64,000 nt of DNA from Pseudoscleropodium purum (lineage: Eukaryota > Streptophyta > Bryopsida > Hypnales > Brachytheciaceae), in the NCBI GenBank assembly GCA_963969395.1, contig OZ017796.1, forward strand, positions 8,558,501 through 8,622,500. Reading direction: 5' to 3'. The position numbers were made by a program, and so were the translations under genes. The notes under the pieces were generated by a model. The model had not been told where the DNA came from. It did not search any database and worked only from the letters and a program-made list of their open reading frames with translations. Shown piece by piece: positions 1-11,999 of the stretch; position 1 is the stretch's first letter; each line of letters starts with the position of its first letter.

Positions 1-127
1 GCTTCCACTGGCCCTTTGACGCCTAAATTCCAGGGTGAAATCAATTCAAATTTAATATGTGTTCTTTGCAGTGAATGAATTAAACTTCTCCACCCTTGTG
101 TGCAAAGTAAACTTATCTTAAATTACC

Positions 128-405
128 TTAAGGTGGGTACTCCCCAAACCACCACTTTCTGCTACTGAGCCTATTTGCTATTCTTAAACTGGTCAGATTT
201 GCATATGTTCTCATTGGCAAGTAATAGGGGGTTCCAACCCACCAAAGAACATGGCATTTGGATACTATATGCAAAAGTTATTAAAGAACAAAGTTTGGTT
301 CTAAAAACGTTTCTTCCACATAGGTACAAAATTGACTTTGGAGATGTACACACAATGAAGATGGCGGTTAAAGGTTAGTGGCACATTTGGATGTACCTAC
401 CTTAA
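128..405 (+). mobile_element. H element, copy 1 (278 bp)
   Basis: It starts TTAAGGTGGGTACTCC and ends GGATGTACCTACCTTAA, giving inverted ends close to AGGTAGGTAC. The whole length is found in reverse at 50812-51095. TTAA or just TA could be the target; the second copy has TATAA rather than TTAA at one end, which favours TA. Confidence 0.8.
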
Positions 406-409
406 TCCC

Positions 410-1341
410 TTAACTCCTAAAGGACTAGCCTACATTTTTTGGCTATGTAGATTTTTGAGGCAGGTTATTATGATTAGAAATGTGCATATTTCAGGCTGAA
501 ATTTTAATAAAAAGTGTGGACAAGGAATATCTTTCATATGCAACAAATTTCATGACATTTGGAAATAGGAGTCAAAAATTATAGCCTAACATGTTACTTT
601 TTTTGTAACTAGATAGTTTCGGCAAATTAGAAAAAATCACTTTTTTCATAAACCAAAATTTGAAATTGGTTTTCTAAACTTATATATACAAGGAAAGCTT
701 TTAATCATTCCATTTCTGATCAACGAATCAAAAGTTATGAAGATTTTTTGTTTGCAGGCAGTTATAGATTCCCCACTCTAAAATAAACTTAGAAATCCTT
801 TATTTTACCCAATTTTCAATATTTGTGAAAAAAAATAAAATTTTAGGATGTGAATTTTTTATTACAACATTTCAACCATTGGGATTGTCATTTTCAATTC
901 CATATTTTAATTCTTATTAGTTTAGTATTTTGAATCATTATCTACTGCTACCTACTTACTATTTTTTTCCTATATGTTGTACAATTCCAAATGATTTGAA
1001 ATTTTCCAGGCATGTGGACAAACTTGTCTAGGAAAAAGAATCCAAAGAAGCACCATCATTTTGGTCATTTTTTCATAGAAAAGTGAGCTTCTGAAGTACA
1101 GCTGCTTGGCTTTTTGTGGGGCCAAAAAAATGATTTTAGTGAATTTGAATGCTTATACCTTGCAATCCACGAGGTGGAAATGTCTGAATTTTTACTACAT
1201 GTTTTTGATACTACATAGTACAAGATCCTACGGTTACATATGTCAAAAAAAGCTTTTTTTCAGAAATTTTCTACTTGTACTAAAAATGGCAGTTTTTGAG
1301 CTTTTTCAGTGAAAACATAATCATGGAACTTCAGGGGTTAA
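410..1341 (+). mobile_element. TTAA element, subfamily A, copy 1 (about 930 bp)
   Basis: The element begins TTAACTCCTAAAGG and ends CTTCAGGGGTTAA, so its ends are inverted copies of TTAACCCCTAAAG. The interior aligns along its whole length with 8974-9898 and 42583-43953 and, in reverse, with 5074-5988 and 6811-7765. Shared landmarks include TTCATGACATTTGGAAATAG (about 549-568), ATTCCAAATGAT, and TACAAGATCCTA near the right end. It has no coding capacity. It starts four bases after another element (128-405). Confidence 0.85.
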
Positions 1342-1491
1342 TGCCTCAATTCTTTTTGATTTTTTGCACATTTTGGCTTATATATTTTTACTTAAATATC
1401 ATTTAATGCAATTTCAAGAAATTGGTCATTAAAGAAGGTTTTCTCTTCAAGATTCAAGTATTGGGTTGAAAGAATGAAAAAAGCTTGCTAG

Positions 1492-1801
1492 CATTACAAA
1501 AGTTTTGAGGCCTCCAAAGGGCTGTTAACTTCTGATTTTTGACACCCCTTGCAGTGTAGTTATAGAACAATAATTTTTTTTAAATTAAATAATAATAATA
1601 ATAATAAATTAATTATATATATATATATATAATAAAATTAAAATATTTAAAATATTTAAATATGACACAGCACTAACGTGGCACTACTAGTGCCACATCC
1701 AATTTCAGATTTCAAAAAATAAAAAATAACTATTTTTTCTCTAATTGCACTATTGCCCTATAGGTTAGCAACCCTTTTGAGGCCTCATAATTTTTGTAAT
1801 G
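1492..1801. mobile_element. Foldback element with AT-rich core (310 bp)
   Basis: The left arm CATTACAAAAGTTTTGAGGC then CTCCAAAGGGCTGTTAAC is mirrored on the right (read inward) by CATTACAAAAATTATGAGGC then CTCAAAAGGGTTGCTAAC. Weaker pairing seems to continue outward to about 1453 and 1856. The core holds an AAT repeat, a TA repeat and the palindrome GTGGCACTACTAGTGCCAC (1679-1697). Confidence 0.65.
1588..1632 (+). repeat. AAT and TA simple repeats
   Basis: A run of AAT triplets is followed by AATTA and TA dinucleotides in the core of the foldback element 1492-1801. Confidence 0.9.
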
Positions 1802-2639
1802 ACTAAACAACATGTGGAAGCTCTTTGTTCATTGTCCAAAATATGGACTTCGGAGCGCTTCAAGGTTTAGCCTTATGTGCTACAAAGAAAACAATAGCTA
1901 GAAGTCAAGCTTGTTGTTGTTGGATCTAGAAAATCCAAAATGATTTGAGAACTACTATGTTACTGAAGTTTTAACATTGGTTGAGATTTGAACCCAACTT
2001 ACTGGTGAGTGCAAATCTGCAATTTGTAAGTGAAGAGATGATCTACCACGCAGATTTTGAGATTATAATCAATTTGATGAACATGGTTAGGAAGGTAGTT
2101 TGCTCAAGAAGCAACCATTTAAGAGCCGACTGCCTTTGGAGGAAGCTAAACTCCTTGAAACAATTTTCAGTAAATTTTCAGAGTAAGGAAAGTGGAAATA
2201 GCATCTAACCCAAGTTGTTCAAATTTTTTGGACCTTTGTGGAATTTGTTACAAGTTTTTGAAGTTGAAATGAAGTGGTCATTAGAAGCAACCATCTCTTG
2301 AATGTACATTGCTAGCACATTGAAGAAAGCAAAATGTACCTCTATGTCATGATCACTCTTAGAGCATGGGCGCATTTAGAGCAAACTACTATTTATTCCA
2401 CAACTCCTCAGGTTTTTCACGGTGTCCAAAAAACATCCACTTTGATGCACAGTTTTTTTGGGTTTTTTTTTTTAAACAAATGGACAATTTCCATTGAAAG
2501 GGGAAATAGTACACAGATCCAAAGGACTTCATCCCCAGCGGAATTTTTTTGGATTTTCAACGCCTAAGAAAAAAAGACACACAGGGGTTTGAGTTAATAG
2601 TCCCCCCAAAACACAAGTTCTATAACTTATGTAACCCTA

Positions 2640-3240
2640 ATGTAAGTTAGCTGCACCGCTACCCTTCTTCTTCTTCAGCCGAGTCTCTTTAGAAAACTAC
2701 TTAGATTATATAGCATAATCTGGTTGTCATAGTGCCAGGCACTATAATTTTGGGCCGGCTGCCCTCGTGCTTAACGCAGCGGAAGGCCTCCGGGGGGAGG
2801 CCTTCGGGGGGAGGCCTCCCACTATACTTCATGGCGGACAAGACGTGAAGCACCACATAAGCACCACATAAGCAAGACTGTGATAGTGCAACCCAAGCGA
2901 AGGGGGGTCACTCCCTGTTTGTTTGTCCACTTGCTCTTGGCTTGTCACCCACTGCGTCCAGTCCAGGCAGGCGAACTTGGACTTGGGGTGGTGTGTCCTC
3001 TCCTCACGGTACGGTACTCCTCCCGTCCCTGTTTTGTTTGGGTCCTTCTCCGGATGATTGGGGGGTGACCCCTCCACGCCACGCCCTCTTTGTCTTTGTT
3101 TGTGCACCCTGCATTTGGAATCTAGAGTCACAGCCCTCGCTAGGGGCTACCTTTCAGCAGGCTCCTCAACAACAGTGTCGTGAGTTGGGTGGGTAATTGG
3201 ACATATGAAATTGGGGTGAACATTGCACTATGTAAATGTA
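2640..3240. other. GC-rich island of unknown origin
   Basis: This 600-bp stretch is far richer in GC than its AT-rich surroundings. It contains a patch with AGGCCTCC repeated three times (about 2784-2820) and a direct repeat AGCACCACATA (about 2847-2870). Short open stretches overlap on both strands (2829-3131 minus; 2942-3196 plus), but neither resembles a known protein. Confidence 0.5.
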
Positions 3241-5073
3241 GTTTCTAAAATGTCCATTTTTTTGGATACATTTAGTGGATATCCACTTCCAAACAATGCT
3301 CTTAATCTCCCCATGGATTCTAATTAATTGCATACTTATTGGATTGTCCTTTGAACAAAGACTATGGGACTCGGTTTTCAAATCCCACTTTCCAAATCCT
3401 ATCTACAACTGCATTCACTACACAATGTGATTAGGATTTGGTTGCAGTAGGGATGTAGGGTCCAATTGATCAATAAATTAATCGACTCTTATTTACCTAA
3501 TACATAGCCTCGGAGTTACACCGTTCTTATAATATGTATACTTCATATTAGCTTGTTTTGCTCCTTGCTATGGATTTGACTTCATATCGCACAAGTCCAA
3601 TTGAGGTCATTGAAATCTACACGAAAAGACCTTTGGCCTCACTATTTGTGACATTTCATCGAATCAAAAGTTCATTTGTTCTAAGTTTAAACTTATAGCC
3701 TAAATAGATATGTTGTATAATATAAATATGTTGTTTAATTCCTTAAAACAAGGGGTAGTTCAAATTTCCAAAATAGTGTGAAGATGTATTATAAAATGCA
3801 ACTTAGAATAATAAATGAAAAATGACTCTCAAACAATAGTTGTAAAATATAATTTGTAGATCACACCCATACAATTAAATCAACTAGTATACAACCTGAT
3901 ATTTTTTCAATAAAATTTAGAGACAAAATTTGAAAATTCTTTCGTGATTTTAACCAACGTTTCCCCCATTAAATACAAAATGTTAAGTGGTTTTTGAAGA
4001 TTTTTATTTTTATTTTTTTATTCAAATTGTTTTGAAGGGTCATTTTTTGAATTAAAAAATTTACTTTTTGACGCAAAACCAATTAGAATCCTTTGAATTA
4101 CAAAATATTTGCAAAGCAATATATTCAAAATCTATATTGTGCAAATGTTGAAGAACTATTTGAAAAATCTTCAAAAAACTCAATGGATGAAAAAATATAT
4201 TTTTGTGTATTTAGGATGTATTTGTGCTCATCTATTATTTGAAATTGGAATAGTTAGTCCTCAAGGAGGTAGACATAAAGGACTAAAGAGGTCAAACTTT
4301 GAATTTTTTTTAAAACTAGATAGCTAGGCTCTCTTGACATTATAAATAGGAATTTTTGCATGAAATCTTAGCTTTGCTTTGGGTTTAAGTATCTTTGATT
4401 CGGTTTTAGACCTCTAAACACTGTAGTCCTTTAGGATTTAAAATAGAAATATTATTTACAATCTATTGAAACAACATGCTTTGAAAGAAACCCAAGCATC
4501 TAATTTACTTCTGCTTCAATTGGTATCTGTTTGGCACTCACATAACATAAATTCCAGGCATTGGATGCATCCTTGAATTTAGTTTTTACTTCTAACTCAA
4601 ATACATTTGAAGATAAAAAATGACAGAATATATACATGCTTATATGCACTTAATATTTATAGTAATTCAATTAGTAAGGACTTTCAAACAAAATTTGTAA
4701 ACAATGATTAATAAATCATATATTTAGTTGGATTTCCCCATTAAATTTAAACAATATTTATAGATATTATTTGAAAACAAAATTAAAGCTCTTTCAGAAT
4801 TGACTGTAAATTGAAATTGTAGAGGTTCTTTAATCATTTTTTGAGTGTGAAATAAAAATTCAAAATATAATGCTTCATTAAAAGTTTTTTTCAAGTATTG
4901 ACTCGTTGACTGCATGTCTTTAAGTCATTTTGAAAGTCCAATATTTGAACTTGAAAAGTGTTTTTTTTGAAGTAAATATACTTGCTCTTTCTGAATCATT
5001 GAAAATTTCAATTTCCAAATATAAAGCCCATTTTGTAAAATATTAAAATTCTAACAAGAAGAATTTTAGAAAA
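3241..5073. other. AT-rich DNA without recognised features
   Basis: Mostly AT-rich. Only short open stretches exist (for example 4109-4327 plus and 4724-4915 minus), with low-complexity translations that look like chance. It is probably older decayed transposon sequence. Confidence 0.6.
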
Positions 5074-5988
5074 TTAACCCCTAAAGTTCCATGGCTCTAT
5101 TTGCACCGATGATGATAAAAAACAACTAAATTTTTGAAACTTTTTTTACTGGACACAAGTAGTTGTAGAATATTGTAGTACGATGACTTGAAAACATGTT
5201 ATAAAAATTTCAGAAATTTTCACCACATGGATTGCAAGATGTATGCATTCAAATTCACTAAAAATTTTTTTGGGCTGTGCAAAAAATAGGATAGCTACAC
5301 TTCGCAAGCTCAATTATCTATGAAAAAATATCAAAAATGGTGGTGCTTCTTGGGATTTTTTTTCCTAGACAAGTTGTCCACATGCTTGAAAAATTTTAGA
5401 TCATTTGGAATTGTACAACATATAGGAAAAAAATATTTAGTAGATAGTGGTAGGATATGATTCAAAGTACTAAATAGTTAAGAATTTAATTATGGAATTG
5501 AAAAATGCCAATCTAAATGGTTTCATACGATTGCAATAAACAATATACATCCTATGATTTTATTTTTTTCCAAAAATATTGAAAATTGAGTAAGATAAAG
5601 GGCTTCAAAGTTTATTTTAGAGTAGAGAATCCATAAATACTTGCAAACAAAAATCCTCATAACTTTAGATTCATTGATCAAAATGGATTGATTAAAAACT
5701 TTCCATGTATATATAAATCTAGAAAACCAATTTCAAATTTTTGTGTTTGAAAAAAGTGATTTTTTTCATTTGTCTAGACTACAAATTTGCAAATAAAAGT
5801 AACATATTAGGCCATAACTTTGGAATCATATTTCCAAATGTCATGAAATTTAGTGCTTATGAAAGATATTCTTCATCTTCACCTTCTATTAAAATTTGGG
5901 CCAAAAATATTGAAATCTCCAATCACATATAACTGCCTAAAATTGCTATATAGCCAAAAAAAACTCATGCTCATCTTTTAGAGATTAA
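5074..5988 (-). mobile_element. TTAA element, subfamily A, copy 2, reversed (about 915 bp)
   Basis: It begins TTAACCCCTAAAG and ends CTTTTAGAGATTAA. Read on the minus strand it is colinear with copy 1, including the TTTCCAAATGTCATGAAATT block (about 5832-5851). No open reading frame of interest is present. Confidence 0.88.
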
Positions 5989-6810
5989 GGAGATAAAATT
6001 GTACATTTTTGTAGAATACAATTTGTAAAGATGAAAAAGATGATAACAACCTCAAATGAGACATTTGGGCAATCTATAGACAACATATAATTAAGTATTC
6101 ATCATTTAATGCTCAATTGTAACAAATGTTGAGGATTTAGTTTTATTAATGTTTACTTATATTGAAGACTTGTAATTATAGTTTGAAAGATAATCATACA
6201 AGGATTTTAATTTTTTGGCAACTTGAATTTTTTTTAACAAGCTTAAAAAGATTTAAAGAATTTCATTAACAATGATTGCTTTAAAAATCAACCCTATAGA
6301 CAAAGGGACAATGAGTTCTTTAAAGTGACAATGAGACAATGAGGCATTTGGGTAGGTTCCTACAAAGTCAAGTTTGAATGAATCTATTCAAAAAATTGAT
6401 ACAAATTTGGAGAATATAGTTATTCTTCTTATGAAATTTTTTTCCCAATCAATTGTCCATATCAAAAGTTCTGTTGCCTTCAATTTTCCAAACAAAGCAA
6501 CAAGCTTCAGTAACACATGAAAAATCACCTTAATTCCCTGTGAAATTTGGCAAGTATGTAACTAACACAACATGATAAGAAATGATAGAAGATTGTATGT
6601 GTAGTTTAAAAATTTCACTTCAAGAGGAGTCAAAGTTTGTTGACCACGTGACCAAGCAAGATTGAATATTTATTTCCATCTAATTTTAAACACTATAACC
6701 TTGCAATCTAAGTGGTGAAAGATCCCAAAACATTTCTTTACATTCATGTAATAGTCTAATGCAATATTATAGGATTCAATTCCAACTTAATTTATTAAAA
6801 TGTAATATAA

Positions 6811-7765
6811 TTAACCCCTAAAAGTCGGAGACTATGTTTTCACAAAAATCGTTCCCAAACTGCCATTTCTAATATAAGTACTATAGGATCTAATATAAGC
6901 TTCCAAATTTTAGAAGATAAGCATTTTTGGACACATATAACCATAAGATCTTGTAGTACACTTGTTTGAAAAGATGTAGAAAAAATTTCAAAAATTTCCA
7001 CCCTATAGATTGCAAGATATTAGCGTTTGAAATGACAAAAACCCTTTTAATGGCCTTGCCAAAAATCAAGCAAGGCAGGTGCACTTTAGAAGGTTACATT
7101 TGTATGAAAAAATGTCCAAATTTGTGGTTACTCTTTAGATTAACTTTTCTAAGTAAGTTGTCTATATATTTGAGAAAATTTAGATCATTTGGAATTACTC
7201 AACATATAGGAAAAAAATAGTAAGTCGAAAGAAGTAGAGAATGATATAAAACACTAAATTGTTAAAAATTTAATTATGGAATTGAAAAATGCCAATTCCA
7301 ATGGTTGTAATGTAATAATAAAAAATCTACATTGTACGATTTTATTTTTTTCAAAAAAATATCAAAAATTGAATATTATAAAGGACTTCAAAGTTTATTT
7401 TAGAGTAGGAAATCTATAACTACCCACAAACTAGAACATGTCATAACTTTCATCATTAGTCAAAATGGAGTGCTCCAAAGCTTTCTACAAAAATATAAAT
7501 CTTGAAAATCAATTTCAAATTTTTATTTTTGAAAAAATGTTTAAGAAAAAAATTGGGCTACTCGCCAAGCATTGAAAATTACATATCATGCAATAACTTT
7601 TGAACCATGTAGTCAAAAGTTATGAAAATTGTTGGGCCTTAAATTTACTCCTCGGGCACATGTTGTGTGAAAAATTTAAATAAAAAAATAAAATTTTTGT
7701 TGGTAGTGAGCTACCCAAAATTGCTATGTTGTAAAAGAACCCACAATTTGGTCCATTAGAGGTTA
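6811..7765 (-). mobile_element. TTAA element, subfamily A, copy 3, reversed (about 955 bp)
   Basis: It starts TTAACCCCTAAAAGTC and ends CATTAGAGGTTAA. The first 250 bp match both A and B subfamilies (ACATATAACCATAAGATCTT, then AGATTGCAAGATATTAGC). The far end matches copy 4, with the shared TACTCCTCGGGCACATGTTG / CATGTAGTCGAGGAGTA region in inverse sense. Confidence 0.85.
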
Positions 7766-7862
7766 ATGAAATAAAAATGGCAAATCTTGGCAATTCTTAC
7801 CCAGAACATACTTTGTCATTTAGAGGTTAATTCTCATTGGCATTGCACTAGTCATGATATTT

Positions 7863-8092
7863 GGTGTTGCTAACCGCCATTTGAAAAATCTTGGCCTTTT
7901 AGAAGGTTGTCTGATTGCACACAAATGTGCAAATGGAGAAAAATAAAGCTCAAATCTTGTCAAAGATAATCTTACTAGTTTGTGTTAGCTTGTGTGTCCC
8001 TTCATGGAAATAATTTTTTTTTTTTAAATTTCTTCCTATTTTTTCACTCTATTTGCACATTGGCCGAAATTCAAACAGCCCTCTGCAACACC
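7863..8092. mobile_element. Foldback element (about 230 bp)
   Basis: The left arm GGTGTTGCTAACCGCCATTT then GAAAAATCTTGGCC corresponds to the inverse of the right arm, GGTGTTGCAGAGGGCTGTTT then GAATTTCGGCC. An inner pair (AATGTGCAAATGGAG and AATGTGCAAATAGAG) extends the stem. A 13-T run lies in the loop region. Confidence 0.6.
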
Positions 8093-8973
8093 TAGATTTT
8101 TTTAATGAAGAAATTCAAATCTTGCTCACGTAGCTCATGATTTTTGAACATCCTCTTTGTACAAGATGATTTGGTATATATTAAACACCTCCATTGTCTT
8201 AGAAAGTTGGCATGCAAATAACCAATATAACTACCTATCCAATAGTTTGAGTTCACAAAGTTGGATAGTACCTCCTTCTAGTGCTCCAATTGTGGGTGAA
8301 TTTTCATCAATTTCTTATTTTTTTTGGGTACTATCTCTCTTTACATTAGAAAAAATTAGAAAAAAAGTAAATGAAATTACCAAAAACATCTTGGAGAAAT
8401 ATATTATTTGCCAAAATTTGGATGAAGTTTACTAATTGTAGTTGATGTGATGATGAAAGTGATAAATGAATGTAGAAATTAGATGATTTTTAGGAATTGC
8501 TTGTTTCCGAGTATATGTTGCTTTACCAACACAAAAACAAATCACTATAGGAGAAGGTTTGAAAATTGCAGAGGCTTTAGAAAGCACCCGTACAGAAAGG
8601 CTTGATATTGTGTAGAGGATTCTAGAAATGAAACGAACTTGGAGTCAAGAGAGACATTAATTTTTACTACATGGTTTTGCAATAGGAGAAGGCAAACATG
8701 AATGTGTATGCTTTGTTTATACAAGAGTTCTTAATTAATAGAATAAAAAATTAGAGAATAGTTATTGCAATGCAATTAAATTGTATTTTGAGTGGGGAGT
8801 AAATTGAATGAAGATGTGAAGTGGCTAATTTTGGAAGGCCCAAGATATTGAAATATTGATTTTTGAACCTAGAACATTGAATAAAGTGAGGACTACAAAG
8901 GTTTTATACTTTATGAGGGCGTGTATGTATATGTAGAAGTCGTGGCTTTATGGAAGTGTAGCGCTCAAGTATA

Positions 8974-9898
8974 TTAACCCTTAAAGTCCCAAACATTGTT
9001 TTTTGGAATTATAGATATTTTGGGCAACTCTCTATGATTGGAATTTTCACTTTTTTTCTTTGAAATTTTCATAGAACATGTAGTCGAGGAGTAGCTTCAA
9101 GGCCCAACAATTTTCATAACTTTTGACTACATGGTTAAGAAATTATTGCATAATATGTAGTTTTCATGCGACACAAGTAGCTCAATAAATTCCTAAAAAA
9201 TCACTTTTTTAAGAAATAAAAATTTCAAATCTTTTTTTTAGATTTATATATACGTGGAAAGCTTTGAATCATTCCATTTGAATTAATGAGTTGAAAGTTA
9301 TGCGGAGTTTTAATTTGTTGGCAATCGTAGATTCTCTATCCTAAAATAAACTTTGAAGTTCTTTTTTTAACTCAATTTTCAATATTTTTTGAAAATAAAA
9401 AAAATAGTAGGATGGACATTGTTTATTACAACATGAAAACCGTTGGGATTGGCATTTTTCAATTTTGTAATAAAATTCATGACAATTTAGTACTTTGAGT
9501 CATTCTATATTTTTTTGTACTTACTATACTTCTTCTATATATCATACAATTCCAAATGATCAAAAACTTTTCAAGCATGTAGCCAACTTGCCTTGAAGAA
9601 AGAATATAAAGAGGCACAATCATTTTAGAGACATTTTCATACAAATGTGACTTCTAAAGTGTAGCTACCCATGTTTTCATAGGGCTAGAAAATGGATTTT
9701 ATCAATTCAAATGCTTACAATTTACACAATGAAAATTTCTGAAATTTTTTCCACATCTTTTCAAACTAGTGTACTACAAGTTTCTACAATTTTATGTGTC
9801 TAATTTTGTTTTTAAAAACAAAATGTGGTACTTGCACTAGAGATGATACTTTTGGAGCGTTTTTGGTGAAAACATAGTAAAAAACCTTTAGGGGTTAA
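8974..9898 (+). mobile_element. TTAA element, subfamily A, copy 4 (925 bp)
   Basis: It starts TTAACCCTTAAAGTCCC and ends CCTTTAGGGGTTAA. It is colinear with copy 1 and, in its left 250 bp, with copy 3 reversed. It lies 44 bp upstream of the open stretch at the start of the transposase remnant, but there is no sign that the two belong to one element. Confidence 0.88.
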
Positions 9899-9942
9899 AA
9901 AAACTCATAGGAAATAATAAAAAATTTAAATCAATCCATAAC

Positions 9943-11240
9943 ATGGCCATTAAGTGGCTTTCTTCAAAGCTTGTCCATAAAGAATTTAAAGAATTTTGCA
10001 ATTTCCAACTTGCAAGTATTGAGTTCCAAGAAGTGAAGCACATCCATCAAACACATATAGCAATTTTTTGCAAGGCCAATAATCCTCTTCAAGAATTCAT
10101 GTCACATTTTTTAGCTCTAACTTACTTGCACAACATGAGTGATAGTAGTAGTAGTTCTGATGAGGAAAGTGATAGAGATGGAGAAAGTTGGCACAGGCAA
10201 AGGAGTTGGGGAAGCAGTCAATTTCACTGCAATAAAGAAAAAGATTCTAGTGAGGAGGAAAATCAAGAGCTACTTGTATAGCCGAAGGTGATGAGCGTGA
10301 CTGGTTTGAGGCCATGGACGCATATGAATGAGAGGAAACCTTTAGAGCTTATTCCAACCTCGGTAGTGGAGTACCAACTAAATTGAATCAAAAAGTTATA
10401 TAAAGGCAACCCATGACATGCTTGACACAATAGGAGGAATCAAGCTTCATCCTACAACAACCTCCAAAAAATGTATGATATTTATAATTATTTACCCCAC
10501 CAAATTTGGAATTGTGACGAGAGTAGGGCTCAAGCTAACAAGGATGGTAGAGGGTTTGTATTTGCTAAGAGAAGAAGTAAAGACATGCACATAGTAGAGA
10601 GAATGACTTCCACTATTAGCTTGCATCAATGCAAAAGAGGAGAAAATTCTAATTTTTTTTATTTTCAAAGAGAAGAAAAGAAGAAGGAAATTTCTAAGGA
10701 AAACATGTGAATTTGGAGTTGTATGGCTATATAAAGTAAAGCTTCAATGACTATTTAACTATTTCGAGCCTAAATATCCCATTTCTTAAGGACAATATTA
10801 GAATTATATGGAATATCTCCATCTAATAGACACCTCCTAATTTTGGACAATCATAAATCCATGTGCCATTGGATGTCATAAAACTAGCAAAGGCAAGGGG
10901 ATTAGATATGCTAACTTTTCCTTCACACACATCTCAAGCTTTATAGCCTCTAAATGTAACATATTTTTAACCATTCAAACTATCTTTCAAAGCTTATAGA
11001 GATAAATGGACTTTGGATCATAGAAGATAGATGCCAACAAAAGAAAATTAGGCCTAGTGGGTCTCTTATGGCCTTAGAAGAGCTTTGTCTTTTTTAAACA
11101 TTACTTTTGGGTTTCAAGCTACATAGATCTACTCTATCAACTCTACTGGTAATGAACTTGAAAATGGGTCTTAGTGAAGCATATAGAAAGAGAAATAAAG
11201 GACCAGCCGATATTGATAATCAAGGTAGCCCATGTGAAGT
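9943..11240 (+). pseudogene. Decayed DDE_1 (pogo/CENP-B-like) transposase
   Basis: A broken cut-and-paste transposase. The stretch 10471-10710 is open and contains QIWNCDES followed by a KDGRGFVFAKRRSKD-like run; this matches the first catalytic-aspartate block of DDE_1 transposases (I-W-N-x-D-E-S, then a lysine/arginine-rich AKRGS block). The first aspartate codon is 10519-10521. The second block, L-D-N-H, has its aspartate at 10846-10848 in the same frame but beyond a stop. A further family block (pattern FPSHTSQAL, normally followed by QPLD) is at about 10917-10945 in another frame and ends in a stop. Sequence at about 11090-11240 still reads like the region after the catalytic core. The open stretch 9943-10281, with a Ser/Asp/Glu-rich tail, may be the N-terminal part but is not recognised. 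Multiple stops and frameshifts show the gene is dead. Exact ends and element boundaries are unknown. Confidence 0.75.
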
Positions 11241-11990
11241 GTAAAAGATATTTCAACTAGATCCATGGAAAATTTAAAAAATTTAAAAAAAGTACTATAA
11301 GACCTTTTAAACTACACTCAATACTATATGGGCATAGATGGAGTAAATGACAAAGTCTAGGCGCAAAGAGGAGTTCACAACTCTTCAAAAGAAGACAATG
11401 GTAGTCCACTAAGAACTGAAATCTATGAAACCGGTGGTGTATAGGACAATAGTGCTACAGCTAGTGTAGAAGTTTGTACTGGAGCAACAAGAAATTATTC
11501 AACAAATAATAGATTCTTAGAGTTTTTTACAGCTTCCATGCATAGAGTTACCATTCATATGCCAGGCATGCAAAGAAGCACAAATTGATTCTCAACAATC
11601 AATACTTTTAATTGAAGAGGACCATGTGTGCAATTTGGAAGAGCTGTCCACAAAGAAAGAACAAACTGTAGAAAAGGAGGGAGAGACAAAAGTTAGAGAG
11701 GGAGGCTACAAAATAGTACAAGATGCAGTATAAGATTGAGAATGTGAAAGTGAAGCAAGCTAAGGCCAAAGCTATCCAAAACCCAAAAAAACATAGAATA
11801 ACATGGAGTGCTAAAAATGTTTAAGCTTTAGTGGATAAGCTATACAAGGCAATACGATTGAATGCCCCTATCCAAGGATACCAAGCAACTTACTATAGAG
11901 TAATACCTCAAATCTATAAAGACAATCAACACATAGCTTTACAATAAAGACAAGCAAAGAGGAAAAGGGAAGATAGTAGTAACATATTTC
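11241..11990 (+). pseudogene. Possible C-terminal tail of the transposase remnant
   Basis: Downstream of the DDE-like blocks the sequence remains purine-rich and in places reads as Lys/Glu-rich peptide (about 11650-11800), like the charged tail of many DDE_1 transposases. No frame stays open. Assignment rests on position and composition only. Confidence 0.35.
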
Positions 11991-11999
11991 CTTTGCAGG

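Noticed and set aside
128..405. H element as a TTAA (piggyBac-type) element
   Set aside because: The second copy has TATAA instead of TTAA at one end, so a TA duplication (Tc1/mariner-type) is at least as likely; left unresolved.
9943..10281. Ser/Asp/Glu-rich open stretch as an independent gene
   Set aside because: It lies in line with the transposase remnant and is better treated as its possible N-terminal part.
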